Shown here: positions 35,851 to 43,608 of the stretch, in pieces
Numbering within the stretch: the first letter of the stretch is position 1
Layout: the number at the start of each line of letters is the position of its first letter
Assembly (NCBI GenBank): GCA_963682005.1
Contig: OY820914.1
Span: forward strand, 1,302,001-1,366,000
DNA: 64,000 bases
DNA from: CAIYUC01 sp963682005
GTDB lineage: Bacteria; Bacteroidota; Bacteroidia; Bacteroidales; FEN-979
Direction: 5' to 3'
Notes under the pieces: model-generated
What the model was told of the DNA's origin: nothing
Databases searched by the model: none
Seen by the model: the letters and a program-made list of their open reading frames with translations, nothing else
Program-made: the position numbers and the translations under genes

Positions 35851-35923
35851 ACCGCTAAGACGCTAAGGCGCAAATGTTTTAATACCGCGGTGTTCGCTTT
35901 TCGCGTCTTTGCGCCTTTGCGGT
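35851..35923. repeat. REP-like imperfect inverted repeat
   Basis: The left arm (35851-35874, ACCGCTAAGACGCTAAGGCG...) and right arm (to 35923, ...TTTGCGCCTTTGCGGT) are inexact reverse complements. They lie between the convergent permease and rubrerythrin genes. The wording resembles the ACCGCAAAGGCGCAAAGACGC repeats scattered in Bacteroidota intergenic DNA. It may end transcription from both sides. Confidence 0.55.
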
Positions 35924-35940
35924 GAATAACGTTTTTAAGA

Positions 35941-36444
35941 TCAGAACGGCCAAAACTGGTTGTCGAACCAGATCTTTTCCTTGAGTTCATTATCCAGGTC
36001 GTTGAGTATTTTCAGATGTCCCTTTTCCCAGTTTGCAAGCCAGTTATAGAGATCTTTTTCATTCGGGTCGGATGATTGAAGCGCCTGTGAAGAGTAAACT
36101 TCGATCGCTTTTTTCTCCATGTCGATGGCGGCTGAAATGGCGGCGGCCTCGAAGCCTGCAGCGGCTATCTTGTTCTTCAGATCCTCGTTCAGGATCAGGT
36201 TCGCGATTCCGTCATCCTTCACATCAGGCAATGATGAACCCTGGAATTTCTTATTCTTTTCAAAGGCGGCAAATTGTTCTGAAAGGAAGCGGATATGGAT
36301 GTTCTCTTCCTCAGCCATCACCCTGAACACATTGCTTATGTCAGCATTCTGGCTTTGTTCTGCCACTTTGGTATAGAATGCGAATCCCCGTTTTTCCATA
36401 AGGATGGCCATTTTCAGGATATCGAGCGTAGATTTTGTTTCCAT
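35941..36444 (-). CDS. Rubrerythrin-like ferritin-fold diiron protein
   Basis: 167 residues from the ATG at 36444. A -7 element TATTTTTG at 36476-36469 would place the RNA start near 36463, so a longer reading from a TTG at 36471 is not possible. Two helix pairs carry diiron-type ligands: E near residue 20 (MEKRGFAFY), AEEENIHIRF near 43, AIDMEKKAIEVY near 107 and WEKGHLKIL near 140. This is the ferritin-like core of rubrerythrin; there is no rubredoxin CxxC tail. Such proteins usually reduce peroxide in anaerobes, but without the rubredoxin domain an external electron donor would be needed. Confidence 0.8.
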   Translation of the reverse strand: METKSTLDILKMAILMEKRGFAFYTKVAEQSQNADISNVFRVMAEEENIHIRFLSEQFAAFEKNKKFQGSSLPDVKDDGIANLILNEDLKNKIAAAGFEAAAISAAIDMEKKAIEVYSSQALQSSDPNEKDLYNWLANWEKGHLKILNDLDNELKEKIWFDNQFWPF

Positions 36445-36468
36445 TTTAATTATTTTATTTAGATTTGA

Positions 36469-36476
36469 CAAAAATA
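36469..36476 (-). promoter_or_regulatory. Candidate -7 element of rubrerythrin-like gene
   Basis: The minus strand reads TATTTTTG, fitting TAnnTTTG. Just upstream, AATTCCGGGA (36481-36490) and TCCGGGAATT (36501-36510) form a near-perfect inverted repeat overlapping the -33 area, a possible operator for oxidative-stress control. Confidence 0.4.
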
Positions 36477-36625
36477 ATCAAATTCCGGGACATAGATAAA
36501 TCCGGGAATTAAGACAAAGAGAATGATGTAATGATCTATTGAAGTAATTTTTAATTAACAATTAAGTTTTTATTTCATTACATCATTTGAATTTTTTCAT
36601 GCCCTGTTTGGGGTCCTGTGAACAT

Positions 36626-38650
36626 TCATTCCTTAAAAATCAGGCGTATAACCTCATCAACTGAATTCAACGGATCAAAACAGGTCTTCCCCCTGCAAAC
36701 ATAGATGCGGGTTTTACCCGGAACCAGCTTCCCTTTCAGGATCTCCATCGAACCTTCATCCCTGCCGCCGGAAAGAATGATATCCGGATGGTATCCCGAA
36801 AGCAATTCCCTGGTAATTTTTTCCCAGTCTTCGCCAACAACAGAAATATCAAAAGGAGGATGGAGGATGGAAGATAGAATCAATGCCCAGTTTGAATAAT
36901 AGGATGGGTTCTGAACAATGCTTTGCTGCATGGCTTTTACCATTTTTTCGGAGTGGCCGATCCATTCATCCCGGTAAAGCAGGTGGCCAAGAACGAACAG
37001 ATTCCCTGCCATCTGTGAGTTTGAGGAAGGAATGACATTATCGTTCAACTCCATCCGGCGGTCAATGAGTGCCTGATCCTGTTCTGATGTATAATAAAAC
37101 AGTCCGGTTGTCGTATTCAGGAACAGCTTCATGCTGGTTTCCATCAGCATTTGCGCCCGGTCAATCCATTTCTCGTCAAACGTAACCTGGTAAATGTCAA
37201 TAAATGCACTGATCAGGAATGCATAATCATCAAGGAACCCGTTGATAAACCTGCTTTCCCCCGTCCAAACCCTGACCAGGCTTCCATCTTCCCGGAGATA
37301 TTTTTCTGTCAAGACCGTTGCGGCACGAACCGCTTTATCAAGGAACCCCTGTTCGCCAAATGATTTGTAAGCATCAATATAACCGCTGATCATAAGGGCA
37401 TTCCACGATGTGAGGATCTTGGTGTCTGTAGCCGGATGAACCCTCTTTTCACGGATGTTGAACAGGATCTCTTTTGACTTACTGATACCGGATTTCAGTT
37501 CTTCCCCGGAAATTCCATGCTTCGTGGCAATTGCGGATTCATCGCCTGATACATGCAGCACATTCAGCCCATTTTCCCAGTTGCCTTGTTTGGTGATCCC
37601 GAAATAATCGGAGAAAATACCTGCATCTTCCCCGAGGTGACTGTTGATTTCACCCGATGTCCAGCCATAGAAGGCACCTTCTTTTCCTTCGCTGTCGGCA
37701 TCAATGGAAGAAAAGAACAACCCGTTTTCCGAAGTCAGCTCCCGATCAATAAATTCAAATGCCGAATAAACAATTTCTTTGTAACGCGGTTTTCGGAACA
37801 GGGCGAATGCCATGGAATACAGTGATACCAGCTGCGCATTGTCATACAGCATTTTCTCAAAATGAGGGATGTGCCATTGTGAGTCAGTCGAATAGCGGCA
37901 GAAACCGCCACCCAGGTGATCGTATATACCTCCCGCGGCCATCTTATCCAATGTCAGCAGGATTGCTTGCTCCGCTTTCTCATTTCCCGTGCGATAAAAA
38001 TGATCCAGGAGAAATTCAAGGTTCGTCGGCATTGGGAATTTCGGTGCTCCCTTTGACCCGCCGTTTTCCATATCAAGGAAGGGAAGCCAGTTCCCGAACA
38101 ATTCATCCATATTCGCCGGGGTCTCCGTGGTACCGGGTCCCATTCCCGTGGGCTTGTCAATTTTCTTTGTTTGCAGAAGGATCTCATCCGCCAATGCGAA
38201 TAATTCATCCCTGTTCCCGGTAAAAACCTTCACAAAATGTTCAAGGATACTGATCCAGTTCCCCTTTGGAAAATAAGTCCCGGCATAAACAGGTCTTCCG
38301 TCGGGCAGTGCGATCACGTTGAGGGGCCATCCGCCCCGGCTTGAGATCGCATAGGAAGCGTACATATAAACCTGGTCAATATCAGGCCTTTCTTCGCGGT
38401 CCACCTTGATGGAGACATAATTTGCGTTCATGATCCGGGCCACATCAGGATCCTCAAAGCTTTCATGCTCCATCACATGACACCAGTGACAAGCTGCATA
38501 GCCGATGCTTATGACCATGAGCTTGTTTTCCTGCTTTGCCTTGTTCAATGCCTCATCATTCCACGGATGCCAGTCAACCGGATTATGGGCATGCTGAAGC
38601 AAATAGGGGCTGCTTTCACCTGCCAGGTGATTTAAAAATGAAGCCTGCAT
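36626..38650 (-). CDS. DUF255 thioredoxin-domain protein (YyaL/SSP411 family)
   Basis: 674 residues. The N-terminal thioredoxin-like domain carries SSPYLLQHAHNPVDWHPW near residue 13 and the redox motif AACHWCHVMEHESFEDP near 52-68. The remaining 500 residues form an alpha/alpha barrel of the six-hairpin glycosidase type, with phrases GGIYDHLGGGFCRYSTDSQWHIPHFEKMLYDNAQLV near 240-275. The family is widespread, including human spermatogenesis-associated protein 20, and its function is not settled. It starts 11 bases after udk and may be part of the same leftward transcript. All hallmark motifs are intact. Confidence 0.9.
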   Translation of the reverse strand: MQASFLNHLAGESSPYLLQHAHNPVDWHPWNDEALNKAKQENKLMVISIGYAACHWCHVMEHESFEDPDVARIMNANYVSIKVDREERPDIDQVYMYASYAISSRGGWPLNVIALPDGRPVYAGTYFPKGNWISILEHFVKVFTGNRDELFALADEILLQTKKIDKPTGMGPGTTETPANMDELFGNWLPFLDMENGGSKGAPKFPMPTNLEFLLDHFYRTGNEKAEQAILLTLDKMAAGGIYDHLGGGFCRYSTDSQWHIPHFEKMLYDNAQLVSLYSMAFALFRKPRYKEIVYSAFEFIDRELTSENGLFFSSIDADSEGKEGAFYGWTSGEINSHLGEDAGIFSDYFGITKQGNWENGLNVLHVSGDESAIATKHGISGEELKSGISKSKEILFNIREKRVHPATDTKILTSWNALMISGYIDAYKSFGEQGFLDKAVRAATVLTEKYLREDGSLVRVWTGESRFINGFLDDYAFLISAFIDIYQVTFDEKWIDRAQMLMETSMKLFLNTTTGLFYYTSEQDQALIDRRMELNDNVIPSSNSQMAGNLFVLGHLLYRDEWIGHSEKMVKAMQQSIVQNPSYYSNWALILSSILHPPFDISVVGEDWEKITRELLSGYHPDIILSGGRDEGSMEILKGKLVPGKTRIYVCRGKTCFDPLNSVDEVIRLIFKE

Positions 38651-38661
38651 AGGTTGAACTT

Positions 38662-39273
38662 TTATTTGTGCAGGTGCATCCGTATCCGGGATGTCAGCAC
38701 TTCAATCGCTACGTTATTCTCACCACCCTGCGGGATGATGATATCAGCATAACGTTTGGTGGGCTCAATAAATTGCAGGTGCATCGGCTTTACGAACTGT
38801 TCGTAATGATGGAGCACTTCCTGGAATGAGCGTCCGCGGTCCTGGATATCCCGCCAGATGATCCGCATCAGGCGGTCGTCGGAATCGGCATCCACAAAGA
38901 TCTTGATGTCCATTTTCTTCCGGATGGCAGGATTGGTCAGGATGAGGATCCCTTCGACGATGATGACAGGTTTTGATTCAACCGGAGTTGTTTCCTTTGC
39001 CCGGGCACAGGTCAGGTATGAATAGATCGGCATGTTGACCGTATTGCCCTGCCGGAGAAGTTCGAGGTGTTTGTTGAGGAGAGAAAATTCGATGGAGGAA
39101 GGATGATCAAAATTGATCTTGCTGCGCTCTTCCGGTGTAAGATGACCATTATCCTTGTAATATGCATCCTGGGGAATGACCGTCACGGAATGTTTCGGAA
39201 GTCCTTTAATGATCTTGTCGACGACGGTAGACTTTCCGGAGCCGGATCCACCTGCAATACCTATTACCAGCAT
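38662..39273 (-). CDS. udk: Uridine kinase
   Basis: 203 residues. The Walker A loop GIAGGSGSGKSTVV is at residues 5-18, VIPQDAYYKDNGHLTPEERSKINFDHPSS near 35 is the uridine-binding region, and RIIWRDIQDRGRSFQEVLHHYEQFVKPMH near 137 is the lid. The N-terminal methionine directly precedes the P-loop strand, as in homologues. It phosphorylates uridine and cytidine for pyrimidine salvage. It starts 4 bases after the stop of the sodium-pump beta subunit, so it rides at the end of the decarboxylase operon. Confidence 0.95.
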   Translation of the reverse strand: MLVIGIAGGSGSGKSTVVDKIIKGLPKHSVTVIPQDAYYKDNGHLTPEERSKINFDHPSSIEFSLLNKHLELLRQGNTVNMPIYSYLTCARAKETTPVESKPVIIVEGILILTNPAIRKKMDIKIFVDADSDDRLMRIIWRDIQDRGRSFQEVLHHYEQFVKPMHLQFIEPTKRYADIIIPQGGENNVAIEVLTSRIRMHLHK

Positions 39274-39277
39274 ATTT

Positions 39278-40522
39278 TTATAATAAGAAACCTAATAAAA
39301 GACCTGCTGTTATTGCACTTCCGATCACCCCTGCGATATTTGGAGCCATGGCATGCATCAGCAAATGATTGGTCGGATCTTCCTTCTGGCCCACCATCTG
39401 CGCCACCTTTGCGCTGTCGGGCACGGCTGCAACGCCTGCAGAGCCGATCAGCGGGTTGATCCTGTTTTCCTTTTTCAGGAAAATATTCATGACTTTGGCA
39501 AAGATAACACCTCCGGCTGTAGCAACCATGAAAGCAACAAAACCTAGCAGAAATATGAGCAATGACTGAGGCTGGAGGAAAACATCCGCCTGCGTTGAAG
39601 CCCCGATGGTAACCCCGATCAGGATGACAACGATATCGATCAGCACAGTGCTTGCCGTTCCTGCCAGGGCTTTGGTAACACCAGATTCCTTCAGGATGTT
39701 CCCGAGAAAGAACATGCCGAGGATCGGAAGAGCTGCCGGGGCAAGAAAAGCGGTAAGCAACAGACCGAGGATTGAGAACGCAATTTTTTCCCTGCGAAGT
39801 ACCGACCGCGGGGGTTTCATTTTAATCAGCCTTTCTTTCCGCGTGGTCAGGAGTTTCATGATTGGCGGCTGGATCAATGGAACCAGCGACATATAGAGGT
39901 ATGCTGCAATTGCGATCGGGCCGATCAGGTTCTGAACGATCGTCCCGTCGGGAAGTGTCCGCAATCCATTGGCCAGCTGTGACGAAAGAAAGATGGAGGT
40001 ATTTCCGTCACCACCACCGATCAGTGCGATCGCACCTGCTTCGGGTAACTGAAACCCAAAGACCAGCGCACCAAGAAATGTGGCAAAGATCCCGACCTGT
40101 GCAGCGGCACCAAGTAACATCAGCTTGGGATTGGAGATCATCGACGAAAAATCTGTCATCGCACCTATGCCCAGAAAGACCAGCGAGGGATAAAGACCGT
40201 TGAGGACACCCTGGTACAGCATGTTCATTACGCTGCCTTCCTTGTAAACGCCCAGGGGATAGATCGCTTCATGTGCGAAAGGAATATTCCCGATGATCAC
40301 GCCAACGCCGAGCGGGACCAGGAGAAATGGCTTGAATTCGAATTTTATTGCAGCAAAGACCAACAGGATCCCCAGCAGGATCATCAGGGTGTTCGCAAGG
40401 TTTATATGAACAAAACCGGTGTCTTTCCAAAGAGAATGAACATTGAATTCCGCGCCAAAGGTTACAACGGATATGAATAAGAAAAACACAATGAGAGAGG
40501 AGGGAAGTATATTTTTTTTCAT
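39278..40522 (-). CDS. Sodium-pumping decarboxylase beta subunit
   Basis: 414 residues from the ATG at 40522 (MKKNILPSS); a GTG three codons upstream is less likely. About ten membrane helices are present. Conserved family segments are NPKLMLLGAAAQVGIFATFLGALVFGF, LIGGGDGNTSIFLSSQLA and NPLIGSAGVAAVPDSAKVAQMVGQKEDPTNHLLMHAMAPNIAGVIGS; the latter two hold the Na+-site residues in OadB/MmdB. It decarboxylates carboxybiotin and couples this to Na+ export. With the carrier, gamma and carboxyltransferase genes just upstream it completes a methylmalonyl-CoA (or possibly oxaloacetate) decarboxylase. A symbol such as mmdB or oadB would depend on which substrate is used. Confidence 0.93.
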   Translation of the reverse strand: MKKNILPSSLIVFFLFISVVTFGAEFNVHSLWKDTGFVHINLANTLMILLGILLVFAAIKFEFKPFLLVPLGVGVIIGNIPFAHEAIYPLGVYKEGSVMNMLYQGVLNGLYPSLVFLGIGAMTDFSSMISNPKLMLLGAAAQVGIFATFLGALVFGFQLPEAGAIALIGGGDGNTSIFLSSQLANGLRTLPDGTIVQNLIGPIAIAAYLYMSLVPLIQPPIMKLLTTRKERLIKMKPPRSVLRREKIAFSILGLLLTAFLAPAALPILGMFFLGNILKESGVTKALAGTASTVLIDIVVILIGVTIGASTQADVFLQPQSLLIFLLGFVAFMVATAGGVIFAKVMNIFLKKENRINPLIGSAGVAAVPDSAKVAQMVGQKEDPTNHLLMHAMAPNIAGVIGSAITAGLLLGFLL

Positions 40523-40560
40523 TGATCGCACAGGTTAAGTTTCAGGACAGGGTAAAGGGT

Positions 40561-40992
40561 CTATTCGATTTCTACGAGAACATCATTTTGCATAACTGTA
40601 TCTCCCTTTTTGACATTCACCGTTTTTACCGTTCCGTCTTTTTCCGAAAGGACATTGTTCTCCATTTTCATGGCTTCCATGGTGAGAAGTTTTTGGCCGA
40701 TGATCACCTTATCTCCGGGTTTTACCAATACCTGGATGATCGTCCCCGGCAATGGGGCCTTGATGGCCATATTGGTGGTGCGGGTGATCGTTTTGGGGAT
40801 CTTGGTTTCCTTCTTTGTAGGCTGCGGGGCTTCTTTCCTCACCAGGGTCGGAGTCTTTGACATCTTCAGGTCTTTCTGGACCTCAACATCATAGAGTGTT
40901 CCGTTGACATCCACTTTAGCTACATTTTCTTCAAAGCCAAGGATCTCCACATCGTAATTGTTTCCGTGTATGGTGAACTTGAATTTTTTCAT
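40561..40992 (-). CDS. Biotin carboxyl carrier subunit of decarboxylase
   Basis: 143 residues. The N-terminal part (KKFKFTIHGNNYDVEILG) is the strand pair that docks with the transferase. A flexible Lys/Thr/Pro linker (about residues 45-73) follows, and the C-terminal biotinyl domain has PLPGTIIQVLVKPGDKV and the biotinylation motif LTMEAMKMENNV with the target lysine near residue 109. It ferries CO2 from the carboxyltransferase to the membrane beta subunit. It starts 32 bases after the gamma-type subunit gene. Confidence 0.94.
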   Translation of the reverse strand: MKKFKFTIHGNNYDVEILGFEENVAKVDVNGTLYDVEVQKDLKMSKTPTLVRKEAPQPTKKETKIPKTITRTTNMAIKAPLPGTIIQVLVKPGDKVIIGQKLLTMEAMKMENNVLSEKDGTVKTVNVKKGDTVMQNDVLVEIE

Positions 40993-41024
40993 TTCGTTCA
41001 GAAGTTTGGTAACAGTTAAAAATA

Positions 41025-41393
41025 TCAGGATTTTAATGAATGAATGATGCCATAGATCTTGGAACTCCAGGGAGAGTAAGTTCTCGATACCTTTTTCACG
41101 GTCATCACGTATTTTTCCTCATCATGAAGCTCGGAAAAATACAGGAACAGTGCGGCTGCGATCGCGGCATTTTCATCGCCGGTGATCTTCTGCACCGGTT
41201 CGGCCGGTTCTTCCGAACTGTTTTTTCTCAACCGATTCTGCTTATACATGAAGTTGCTGGCCATGTGAACATACCTCATGGCAAACCCGAGGATCGTCAA
41301 CGTCAGGAATACGACGATATATGTCACCACCGTGATGACCAGGGCGTGGTTGCTGATCGCGTTCAGATCAAAGAAAATGAATAATGGTCTCAT
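41025..41393 (-). CDS. OadG-type gamma subunit of Na+-pumping decarboxylase
   Basis: 122 residues from the ATG at 41393 (MRPLFIFF); the upstream TTG is disfavoured. One membrane helix near residues 19-40 (VITVVTYIVVFLTLTILGFAM) is followed by a soluble tail ending ENAAIAAALFLYFSELHDEEKYVMTVKKVSRTYSPWSSKIYGIIHSL. The AIAAAL..Y segment and the WSxxYG end are typical of the OadG/MmdC assembly subunit, which bridges carrier and membrane pump. Position between carboxyltransferase and biotin carrier supports this strongly. Confidence 0.88.
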   Translation of the reverse strand: MRPLFIFFDLNAISNHALVITVVTYIVVFLTLTILGFAMRYVHMASNFMYKQNRLRKNSSEEPAEPVQKITGDENAAIAAALFLYFSELHDEEKYVMTVKKVSRTYSPWSSKIYGIIHSLKS

Positions 41394-41422
41394 GGGGATC
41401 AAAGATTATGCAGGAATGACAA

Positions 41423-42982
41423 TTATAATGGAATGTTCGAATGTTTTTTCGGCGGAAGCTGATCCTTTTTTGTCGCGAGGGTCTGAAGAGCCCTGATAAT
41501 GCGGAATCTTGTATTCCTTGGTTCGATCACATCGTCGATGTACCCGAATTTTGCGGCTCCGTAAGGATTAGCGAACTTTTCCCGGTATTCATTCTCTTTT
41601 TCGGCGATGTACTTGATCTTTTCACGTGCATCCTGGATCTCGCTGATCTTCTTTCCTTCAAGGATTTCGATCGCCCCTTTTGGTCCCATAACGGCGATTT
41701 CTGCTGACGGCCATGCATAGTTGATGTCGGCGCGAAGCTGCTTGCAGCCCATAACATCATGTGCCCCGCCATAGGATTTTCGCAGCGTGATGGTGATCTT
41801 CGGAACGGTCGCTTCGCCGTATGCGAACATCAGTTTGGCGCCGTTGGTGATAATGCCGCCGTATTCCTGTGCGCTGCCCGGTAGAAATCCCGGGACATCA
41901 ACAAGCGTAATGATCGGAACGTTGAACGCATCGCAGAAACGAACGAAACGGGCTGCTTTCTTGGAGGCATCGATGTCAAGAACACCGGCCAGGAAATTGG
42001 GTTGATTGGCAACGATTCCGCAAGGCATTCCGTTGAATTTGGCAAATCCGACCACGATATTTTTGGCGTAGTGCATATGCATTTCAAGGAATTCGTGATC
42101 GTCGACAATGTTATAGACGACATCCTTTACATCATAGGGTTGATTGGGTTGTTCCGGGATGATCTCATTCAGGGTATCCTCCACCCGGTCGATCGGGTCG
42201 GTACATTCGGTTACGATAGGATCTTCCAGGTTATTCTGAGGCAGGTATTCAAGAAGTTTGCGGATCAGCATCAGCCCTTCATCTTCATGCTCTACGCGGA
42301 AATGGGCCACACCCGATTTTGTTGCATGGATCGTAGCGCCTCCAAGGTCCTCTGTTGTTATATCTTCACCCGTAACCGTCTTTGTGACTTTCGGTCCGGT
42401 CACGAACATATAGCTGGATTTATCACTCATGATGATCACATCGGTAAGGGCAGGAGAGTAAACTGCTCCACCGGCACACGGACCGAAAATGGCCGAGATC
42501 TGAGGCACAACGCCAGATGCAGCGATATTCCGCATGAATATCTCGGCATACCCGGCAAGGCTGTTCACACCTTCCTGGATGCGGGCCCCGCCACTGTCGT
42601 TGATCCCGATCACCGGTGCGCCGACTTTCATCGCCTGATCCATCACCTTGCAGATCTTCTGGGCAAATGTCTCTGACAAGGATCCTCCGAAAACGGTAAA
42701 ATCCTGTGAGAAAACGAACACGACTCGGCCATCGATGGTTCCCCTTCCGGTGACAACTCCATCACCGAGGTATTCTTCCTTTCCCAGGCCGAAGTCGGTG
42801 CAGCGATGTGTCACGAACATATCGTACTCTTCAAAACTTCCTTCATCCAGAAGTTTTTCGATGCGTTCCCGGGCTGTATATTTTCCTTTTTTATGCTGGG
42901 ATTTGATGCGCTCTTCCCCGCCTCCCCGTTTGGCTAATTCACGTTTTTCGAGTAATTCCGAGATTTTCTTTTCAATTGACAT
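41423..42982 (-). CDS. mmdA: Methylmalonyl-CoA decarboxylase alpha (carboxyltransferase) subunit
   Basis: 519 residues, full length for the MmdA/PccB family. The crotonase-fold halves both show oxyanion loops: GINDSGGARIQEGVNSLAGY and FGPCAGGAVYSPAL in the first (about 125-175), and VDVPGFLPGSAQEYGGIITNGAKLMFAY and KSYGGAHDVMGCKQL in the second (about 360-425). It moves the carboxyl group of methylmalonyl-CoA to carrier-bound biotin. With epimerase upstream and carrier, gamma and beta subunits downstream, the set makes propionyl-CoA from succinate-derived methylmalonyl-CoA and stores the energy as a Na+ gradient. A biotin carboxylase gene is absent, favouring decarboxylation over propionyl-CoA carboxylase. 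Confidence 0.93.
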   Translation of the reverse strand: MSIEKKISELLEKRELAKRGGGEERIKSQHKKGKYTARERIEKLLDEGSFEEYDMFVTHRCTDFGLGKEEYLGDGVVTGRGTIDGRVVFVFSQDFTVFGGSLSETFAQKICKVMDQAMKVGAPVIGINDSGGARIQEGVNSLAGYAEIFMRNIAASGVVPQISAIFGPCAGGAVYSPALTDVIIMSDKSSYMFVTGPKVTKTVTGEDITTEDLGGATIHATKSGVAHFRVEHEDEGLMLIRKLLEYLPQNNLEDPIVTECTDPIDRVEDTLNEIIPEQPNQPYDVKDVVYNIVDDHEFLEMHMHYAKNIVVGFAKFNGMPCGIVANQPNFLAGVLDIDASKKAARFVRFCDAFNVPIITLVDVPGFLPGSAQEYGGIITNGAKLMFAYGEATVPKITITLRKSYGGAHDVMGCKQLRADINYAWPSAEIAVMGPKGAIEILEGKKISEIQDAREKIKYIAEKENEYREKFANPYGAAKFGYIDDVIEPRNTRFRIIRALQTLATKKDQLPPKKHSNIPL

Positions 42983-43054
42983 ATGGCTTGTATTAATGTT
43001 CAGGAAAGTTCCTCCGGCAGAACTGTTCTTCCGCGGAGATTGAAGTTCTTTGGA

Positions 43055-43456
43055 TTATTTGCTGCAGAATTCGATCAGCACACCATGGGTTGATTTCGGA
43101 TGCAGGAAGCCGATGTTCATTCCTTCCGCTCCTTTCCGCGCCACTTTATCGATCAGCAGTGTTCCCTTTTCCTCTGCCGCTTTCAGCGCGACATCCGCAT
43201 TGTCAAAGGCAAATGCAACATGGTGCACGCCTTCTCCTTTTTTTTCCAGGAATTTCCCGATCGGGCCTTCCGGATTGGTTGATTCCAGCAGCTCTATCTT
43301 GGTTTGTCCGACTTTGAAAAAGGCCGTTCTGACCTTTTGATCCAGCACCTCTTCGATGGCATAGCATTTCAATCCAAGGAGTTTTTCAAAATACGCGATG
43401 CTTTCCTCAAGATTCTGTACAGCTATTCCAATGTGTTCAATGTGAGTGGGTTCCAT
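43055..43456 (-). CDS. mce: Methylmalonyl-CoA epimerase
   Basis: 133 residues, a full-length VOC-fold protein. It opens EPTHIEHIGIAVQNLEESIAYFEKLLGL with the first metal histidine, has IELLESTNPEGPIGKFLEKKGEGVHHVAFAFDN near residues 70-100 with the second histidine, and ends IGFLHPKSTHGVLIEFC with the last metal glutamate. It interconverts the S and R forms of methylmalonyl-CoA, linking the B12-dependent mutase to the decarboxylase. It is the first gene of the decarboxylase operon; a -7 element TACTTTTG at 43493-43486 gives a leader of about 25 bases. Confidence 0.95.
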   Translation of the reverse strand: MEPTHIEHIGIAVQNLEESIAYFEKLLGLKCYAIEEVLDQKVRTAFFKVGQTKIELLESTNPEGPIGKFLEKKGEGVHHVAFAFDNADVALKAAEEKGTLLIDKVARKGAEGMNIGFLHPKSTHGVLIEFCSK

Positions 43457-43485
43457 AATACTTCTGAGTTGTTAATGAATTAACG

Positions 43486-43577
43486 CAAAAGTACAGGGAT
43501 TTTTTGGAATAAAAAACGCCGCAGAAAGGAAATTCTGTGGCTTTGCACAATCTCATGCCCAATAATTCTTACATTTG
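43486..43577. promoter_or_regulatory. Divergent -7 elements for mce operon and TPR kinase
   Basis: Minus strand 43493-43486 reads TACTTTTG and plus strand 43570-43577 reads TACATTTG; both fit TAnnTTTG. The plus-strand element puts RNA start near 43583, downstream of an in-frame ATG at 43537, so translation of the kinase must begin at 43609. A TTTG at 43542-43545 is 24 bases from the box, a little too far. No -33 is seen for mce. Confidence 0.45.
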
Positions 43578-43608
43578 TGACTTAGAGGATTCATATCAAC
43601 TACGAACG

